35,040 nt of DNA from NCBI RefSeq assembly GCF_021890735.1, contig NZ_JAKKUR010000015.1, positions 1 to 35,040 of the forward strand, read 5' to 3'. Under the pieces are notes generated by a model. The model was not told the DNA's origin, searched no databases, and worked only from the letters and a program-made list of their open reading frames with translations. The position numbers were made by a program, and so were the translations under genes. The DNA comes from Thermanaeromonas sp. (lineage in GTDB: Bacteria > Bacillota > DSM-521 > Neomoorellales > Neomoorellaceae). Positions 30,976 to 35,040 of this stretch are shown in pieces. The number at the start of each line of letters is the position of its first letter. The stretch's first letter is position 1.

Positions 30976-31692
30976 CTACCACCATACGGGCAGGAAGCCG
31001 CCCAGAACTACAGGGCCGAAGAAGTGGGGGAACCGTACGCCTACTACCAAGAAGGGTAGGAAACCACCGGGATCCTGCCGGTACCTCAAGCGATGATGGC
31101 ACATCAGCATACCGTGCGCCAAGGGATGCATATCTTCGGTAACAAAGTCATCGTCGTCCCTGTAGCGGACCCACAGCATGTATCTATCCATACTCAAGGC
31201 CCGGGGATCCGGCAGATCCCAAGCTATCACAGTGACCGTCCTTTGATCCCCGTCGGCTAAAGCCACGCCCTTAGCCTGAGGGGCGTGCTCGGTCCCAAAG
31301 AGGGCAAAGGCTAAACGCCGCAAGGGCAGGGGACGGAATACGGGTATACACAGGCGCTGGCCGGGGTAAATGAGGTTGGGATCCGTTATTTGAGGATTGG
31401 CTTGTACTATCCTTTCTACCGTAGTACCGAAGCGGCGGGCAATTTCATAAAGGGTATCCCCGCGCCTTACTACGTAGATAAAGCCTCCGGGGCAGAAAAA
31501 TTTGTCCCGTAAGGGTACGCATATCACTTGCCCGGGGAATATGCGGTCGGGATCGGGTACATGAGGATTGGCCGCTATCAGATCGTCCAAGGAGACGTTG
31601 AACCTCTGGGCGATGAAGAACATGGTATCTCCCGGTTGCACTATATAGGGAAACCCTCCCGGGCAAGGTGGTACACGTTGAGCCTCGACCAT
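30976..31692 (-). CDS. Protein with two LysM domains and a unique C-terminal domain
   Basis: Binds peptidoglycan or spore cortex through two LysM repeats, FPYIVQPGDTMFFIAQRFNV (from about 14) and FIYVVRRGDTLYEIARRFGT (from about 71), each introduced by CPGGF and closed by PGQ-C-P with paired cysteines. Residues from about 125 contain TVIAWDLPDPRALSMDRYML, HGMLMCHHRLRYRQDPGG and a hydrophobic Gly/Phe-rich end. There is no classical signal peptide, as in SafA-type spore proteins, so it may be placed on the spore from the mother cell (inference). The gene precedes the D-aminopeptidase gene. Confidence 0.8.
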   Translation of the reverse strand: MVEAQRVPPCPGGFPYIVQPGDTMFFIAQRFNVSLDDLIAANPHVPDPDRIFPGQVICVPLRDKFFCPGGFIYVVRRGDTLYEIARRFGTTVERIVQANPQITDPNLIYPGQRLCIPVFRPLPLRRLAFALFGTEHAPQAKGVALADGDQRTVTVIAWDLPDPRALSMDRYMLWVRYRDDDDFVTEDMHPLAHGMLMCHHRLRYRQDPGGFLPFLVVGVRFPHFFGPVVLGGFLPVWW

Positions 31693-31778
31693 AGGTGACC
31701 CTCCTTTTTAACCTCCCGTTTTGGGAAACAGTGTGCTACTCTCAAGATATGCAGGGCCACCCTGGTCGGTGATTATCT

Positions 31779-32150
31779 TTAACCCAGGCGCCGTAAATGC
31801 TCAATGAAAATTGAAGCTGTGGCCAAATTGGTAGCAGCAGGGACATTATGTACGTCGCATATACGTAACAGAGCGTTGATATCCGGCTCGTGGGGCTGGG
31901 GGGTTAAGGGATCCCGCAAGAAAATCACCATATCCAGCCGGCCCTTGGCCACCAAAGCCCCCATCTGCTGGTCACCCCCCAGGGGTCCGGATAGCAACCG
32001 GTACACTTTTAAACCCGTACGGGCCATAATCTGGGCTCCGGTAGTTCCAGTAGCTATAAGCCGGTGCCGGGCCAAAATATCCCGGTGCTGGTAAACGAAA
32101 TTTACCAACTCTTCCTTCTTTCGGTCATGGGCGATGAGGGCGATACGCAT
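31779..32150 (-). CDS. mgsA: Methylglyoxal synthase
   Basis: Converts dihydroxyacetone phosphate to methylglyoxal and phosphate, a bypass when phosphate is short. In the 123-residue form the known active-site residues are present with a constant offset of 11 from E. coli: H8, D9, D60 ([11 protein letters not shown]), D80, H87 and D90 ([14 protein letters not shown]). ATG 32150 is chosen for its GGGAGGAAGG site; the frame is open ten codons further upstream. The start lies inside the end of the YkgJ gene (49-base overlap), so both are likely expressed together. Confidence 0.93.
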   Translation of the reverse strand: MRIALIAHDRKKEELVNFVYQHRDILARHRLIATGTTGAQIMARTGLKVYRLLSGPLGGDQQMGALVAKGRLDMVIFLRDPLTPQPHEPDINALLRICDVHNVPAATNLATASIFIEHLRRLG

Positions 32151-32827
32151 GAGACCTTCCTCCCGGTTAGTACTTCCCACAAGCTAGGTGAGCACATATC
32201 CCGCAGGTATGAGGCGGGTGACTTTAGTTTACGCCGTTCCCAGTAGAACCCCAGCTCGTCCTGACCCCGGTTTACAATGGCCGAACGTAGGGCCAGGCTC
32301 CTGTAAGTAGCCGGACAACAATAATAAGTCCGGCAGACCAAAGGCCGGTAAGGATAAAGGCGGCAGAGGTTGTTGCCCGGGGTAAGGAATATACAGTAAC
32401 CTTCCGCATCAGTCTTTAAAGTAATATCCCAGACCGGCCCTAGCTTACGTACCCGGCAATACCCGGTTATCACCTCCCTGACGGATATATCCCGGCCGGT
32501 AAGGTTTTTAATACCTTCGCGCAATAAAAATACATCGGCCAACGTCAAAGGCAGGCGGTCCCGGCAGCAATGGGGGCAACCCCGGCAGTCACCTTCCGGC
32601 CGAAAGACCTTGTAGAGTTTAAAGCTTTCCACCTTCTCCAGGGCACGCAAATAATCCTTTACCGTGGCTTCCGGAGAAGTAACTACCAGATCGTACCCTC
32701 CCTTTCCGTTTACATACCACGGCCTTACCACCACCGGCTCCACCGTAACTGTCTCCACTGTGGCCTCTTCCCTGTTACTAATTGAGCTGCCTTCCCCTGC
32801 CGGTATTGCCAACCCGTGTTTTATCAT
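32102..32827 (-). CDS. YkgJ-family (CxxCxxCC) cysteine-cluster protein
   Basis: About 241 residues. The cysteine signature [16 protein letters not shown] near residue 88 and the later [20 protein letters not shown] plus LVCRTYYCC form the YkgJ/Zn- or Fe-S-binding cluster pattern (UPF0153-like). The N-terminal 75 residues are not part of the domain. ATG 32827 overlaps the hydF stop by four bases (ATGA). Biochemical role unknown; tight coupling to hydF suggests, but does not show, a role in metal cluster assembly. Confidence 0.75.
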   Translation of the reverse strand: MIKHGLAIPAGEGSSISNREEATVETVTVEPVVVRPWYVNGKGGYDLVVTSPEATVKDYLRALEKVESFKLYKVFRPEGDCRGCPHCCRDRLPLTLADVFLLREGIKNLTGRDISVREVITGYCRVRKLGPVWDITLKTDAEGYCIFLTPGNNLCRLYPYRPLVCRTYYCCPATYRSLALRSAIVNRGQDELGFYWERRKLKSPASYLRDMCSPSLWEVLTGRKVSCVSPSSPMTERRKSW

Positions 32828-34050
32828 CTTGAAGACCCTTCTTCCCACACCATTTTGGCTGCAGGGAAGGGCTCCAGGGCCCGGTCCAATATACCATGGA
32901 CGTATGCCAGGAAAACACCGTAGTTTACTATGGGTACCCCGGCCGCTTTAGCCGCCTGGATACGGTAGAGCATCTCCCGCCGGTTTATCATGCACGCCCC
33001 ACAGTGTACGATCAGCCGGTAAGGGGACAGATCTTCCGGAAAGCCTCCCCCGGATACCCACTGGAAATCGAGCTCTCCTCCCACCTGCTGGCGGAGCCAC
33101 CGGGGTATTTGCACTTTTCCTATATCCTCGGGCTGGCGGTGGTGGGTGCAGGCTTCGGCTATGAGCACCCGGTCGCCCGGTTTCAAATGCTTTATAGCCT
33201 TGGCTCCCCTCACCAGCTCCAGCAGGTCCCCTTTATACCGGGCCATAAGGATGGAAAATGAGGTCATCCAGACCTCCCTGGGCGTGGCGGCAGCCACCTT
33301 TGAAAAAACTTGGGAGTCCGTGATCACTATCTTGGGCCGCGGGATCTTAGCTAAGGCATCTGTAAGCTCCTTCTCCTTTACCACCAATCCCATGGCATTG
33401 TGGTCCAAAAGGTCGCGCAGGACCTGCACTTGGGGCAAAATAAGTCGCCCTTTAGGTGCGGCCGTATCTATGGGTACCACCAGTACGGCGAGATCACCCG
33501 GTTCTACAAGGTCGCCTACCAAATAGGGAGCCTCAAAGTCGGAAGGGGCAGCCTTGATAAGCTCCCTTTTTAGCTCCTCTATACCCTGGCGGGTTTTAGC
33601 GCTTACAGGGAGTATCTTTTGCCCCAGGGCTTGCTCTAGATCAGCAAGCCTTGTCCGCCCGTCTACATCGATCTTGTTAAGCACAGCTACTACCGGAATT
33701 TTAGCTTCAGCCAAGCGTGCTTTAAGCTCAAGCTCATAATCCCCTACCCCATGCTCAGGGTCTAAGACCAAGATAGCCAGATCAGTTTTACGTAGAACCT
33801 CCAACGTCTTTTTGACCCTTAGTGCGCCCAACTCACCAGTATCATCGATGCCGGCCGTATCTATAAGGACCACTGGACCCAGGGGCAGGATTTCCATAGA
33901 TTTAAACACCGGATCTGTAGTAGTCCCCGGAATGCTGGAGACCACAGCCAGCTCCTGGTTTGTGAGCGCGTTTATAAGGCTAGACTTGCCTGCATTGCGC
34001 CGGCCGAAAAGGGCTATATGGAGCCGGTTACCCTTAGGGGTGTCCAACAT
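32824..34050 (-). CDS. hydF: [FeFe]-hydrogenase maturation GTPase HydF
   Basis: Scaffold on which the 2Fe subcluster of the H-cluster is built before transfer to HydA. In 408 residues: a Ras-like GTPase with P-loop GRRNAGKSS (16-24), switch PGTTTDP (41-47), DTAG (64-67) and NKID (125-128); a dimerisation domain; and the cluster motif C301-x-H303 ... H349-C350-x2-C353, exactly the HydF signature. It starts at ATG 34050 with GGAGGTGA. HydE, HydG and the hydrogenase are not in the window. Confidence 0.94.
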   Translation of the reverse strand: MLDTPKGNRLHIALFGRRNAGKSSLINALTNQELAVVSSIPGTTTDPVFKSMEILPLGPVVLIDTAGIDDTGELGALRVKKTLEVLRKTDLAILVLDPEHGVGDYELELKARLAEAKIPVVAVLNKIDVDGRTRLADLEQALGQKILPVSAKTRQGIEELKRELIKAAPSDFEAPYLVGDLVEPGDLAVLVVPIDTAAPKGRLILPQVQVLRDLLDHNAMGLVVKEKELTDALAKIPRPKIVITDSQVFSKVAAATPREVWMTSFSILMARYKGDLLELVRGAKAIKHLKPGDRVLIAEACTHHRQPEDIGKVQIPRWLRQQVGGELDFQWVSGGGFPEDLSPYRLIVHCGACMINRREMLYRIQAAKAAGVPIVNYGVFLAYVHGILDRALEPFPAAKMVWEEGSSR

Positions 34051-34074
34051 ATGGTTTTCACCTCCCCTGCCCAG

Positions 34075-34112
34075 AAAAAAGGAGTCGCTTGCTACCCTTG
34101 GCGACCCCTTTT
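34075..34112 (-). terminator. Intrinsic terminator of the tat genes, just before hydF
   Basis: AAAAGGGGTCGC pairs with GCGACTCCTTTT (12 base pairs, one G-U) around 12 bases and is followed by a T run on the minus strand. It ends only 25 bases before the hydF ATG, leaving no room for a separate promoter. Confidence 0.8.
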
Positions 34113-34141
34113 CTACGCATTACCTTTTACTTAGGAAGAGC

Positions 34142-34390
34142 TTAAGCCTTCCCTTCCTTTTCCCCAACCTCTTTTCCGTCTTCTACCTTGGCTTCTTTCT
34201 TATTTTCCCCCTTGGCTTCCTCAAACTTTACTGCTTCTTCTAGCTCGTTACTTAAAGAAGTAGTGGCCTTCTTAAATTCCCGTATGCCCTTACCCAAAGC
34301 CCGACCTACCTCGGGAAGTTTTCCAGGCCCGAAAATAATCAAGGCCAGGACCAAAATAAGGAGAAGCTCGGGAACTCCCAAATTAAACAT
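34142..34390 (-). CDS. tatA: Twin-arginine translocase subunit TatA
   Basis: Pore-forming component of the Tat system that exports folded, often cofactor-carrying proteins. 82 residues: a short N-terminal membrane helix ([16 protein letters not shown]), the hinge [17 protein letters not shown] and an amphipathic helix, then a highly charged Lys/Glu tail. ATG 34390 with AGGAGGAAAAATTCT upstream is preferred over the in-frame GTG at 34411. It lies 41 bases after tatC. Confidence 0.92.
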   Translation of the reverse strand: MFNLGVPELLLILVLALIIFGPGKLPEVGRALGKGIREFKKATTSLSNELEEAVKFEEAKGENKKEAKVEDGKEVGEKEGKA

Positions 34391-34431
34391 AGAATTTTTC
34401 CTCCTTTTCACGAAAATTTACTTTGACCTTC

Positions 34432-35040
34432 TCATGCTTCTTCTCCCTCTACTCTCTCCTGCTTCCTGCGGACCAAATAAGAGAGCCAAATGCTGCTCTC
34501 ATAAAGGAGCACCATGGGTAATCCTAAAAGAAGCTGAGAAACAACATCCGGTGTGGGGGTTATCACCGCGGCTATAACCATAATTACAAGCACCGCCAGT
34601 TTGCGGTTCCTAGCCAGAAACTGCGGCGAAACCAGGCCCAGCCTAGTCAAAAGCATAACCACCAGGGGCAACTGAAATATAACACCAAAAGGTAGTACGA
34701 AGGTGGTAAGGAATCCAAGATATTTGGATATTGTGATAAGCGGCTGGAACCCTTCGCTCGCTGTTACCAAAAGAAACCGCAGAGCAACCGGTAAAACCAC
34801 CGAGTACCCGAAAACTATTCCACCAAAAAAGAGCATAAGGGAAAAGGGCATCACTATATAAACCCACCGGCGCTCATGGGGGTGTAGGGCCGGAAGGATA
34901 AAGCTCCAAACCTCCCACAGAATAACAGGCAAAGCCAAAAAAATAGCCGCCAAAAAAGACATCTTTATAGAAGTAAAAAATGCTTCCGCCGGGGTGATAT
35001 ATACCAGGCTAACCCCTAGCTCCTTCACCGGACGAGTAAG
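34432..35040 (-). CDS. tatC: Twin-arginine translocase subunit TatC, partial at right edge
   Basis: Receptor for twin-arginine signal peptides. The frame is open to the last base of the window (LTRPVKELG), so the N-terminal helix and its conserved EHLxELR are outside. Visible: YITPAEAFFTSIKMSF, ALPVILWEVWSFILPALHPHERRW, FGGIVFGYSVVLPVALRFLL, and FLTTFVLPFGVIFQLPLVVM, the conserved TatC segments with about five remaining membrane helices. Followed by tatA, the common two-gene Gram-positive Tat layout. Confidence 0.92.
   Translation of the reverse strand, partial: LTRPVKELGVSLVYITPAEAFFTSIKMSFLAAIFLALPVILWEVWSFILPALHPHERRWVYIVMPFSLMLFFGGIVFGYSVVLPVALRFLLVTASEGFQPLITISKYLGFLTTFVLPFGVIFQLPLVVMLLTRLGLVSPQFLARNRKLAVLVIMVIAAVITPTPDVVSQLLLGLPMVLLYESSIWLSYLVRRKQERVEGEEA

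Overview
The window looks like chromosome of a thermophilic, strictly anaerobic, probably spore-forming Firmicute of the Moorella/Thermanaeromonas kind. This is inferred from gene content. It carries a TtuA/TtuB tRNA-thiolation pair (typical of thermophiles), the [FeFe]-hydrogenase maturase HydF, a siroheme-dependent (alternative) heme pathway with NirJ1/NirJ2 and two AhbA/B-type decarboxylases, and UbiA/UbiD/UbiE-type menaquinone genes. Nearly all genes lie on the minus strand, so transcription mostly runs from right to left.

Left part (1-5.3 kb) is a decaying accessory region. It holds the tail of an Rpn-type gene followed by a broken second copy, a methyltransferase pseudogene with frameshifts, a UPF0173 hydrolase, a 55-residue protein, an M29-like aminopeptidase, and a fossil of an integrative element next to tRNA-Thr(TGT) and tRNA-Pro(TGG). 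In the fossil, a VirD4/TraG fragment is fused head to head with the C-terminal end of a tyrosine recombinase.

5.3-12.5 kb: ttuB-ttuA, a 36-residue RCKP zinc-ribbon gene on the plus strand with its own promoter and terminator, then (read leftwards from 11.3 kb) queT, ubiE/menG, ubiD, ubiA and a MoeB/ThiF-type E1 that can serve TtuB. A ferritin-like gene follows, then a second dead integrase tail beside tRNA-Leu(CAG).

12.5-16.3 kb: a PAP2 phosphatase, an FtsA-like actin-fold ATPase with an unusual tail of [VILY]NG-turn motifs, and two small uncharacterised proteins, one rich in His and Pro-Pro-Tyr.

16.3-27.4 kb: a compact heme supercluster in the order hepT, sirC, hemA, hemC, cobA-hemD fusion, nirJ1, hemB, nirJ2, ahbA, ahbB, hemL. 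It covers glutamyl-tRNA to uroporphyrinogen III, then siroheme, didecarboxysiroheme, Fe-coproporphyrin III and heme. The polyprenyl diphosphate synthase at its head makes the menaquinone side chain, so quinone and heme supply for an anaerobic respiratory chain are genetically linked.

27.4-35 kb: a Wzy/WaaL-like membrane protein with TPR repeats, a DUF3006 protein, an M55 D-aminopeptidase, a LysM protein, mgsA, a YkgJ-type cysteine-cluster protein, hydF, tatA and tatC (cut by the right edge).

No CRISPR array, rRNA or intact mobile element was seen. No clearly new defence or biosynthetic system was found. The best leads are the FtsA-like protein with its tail, the two small proteins beside it, and the two tRNA-anchored integration scars.
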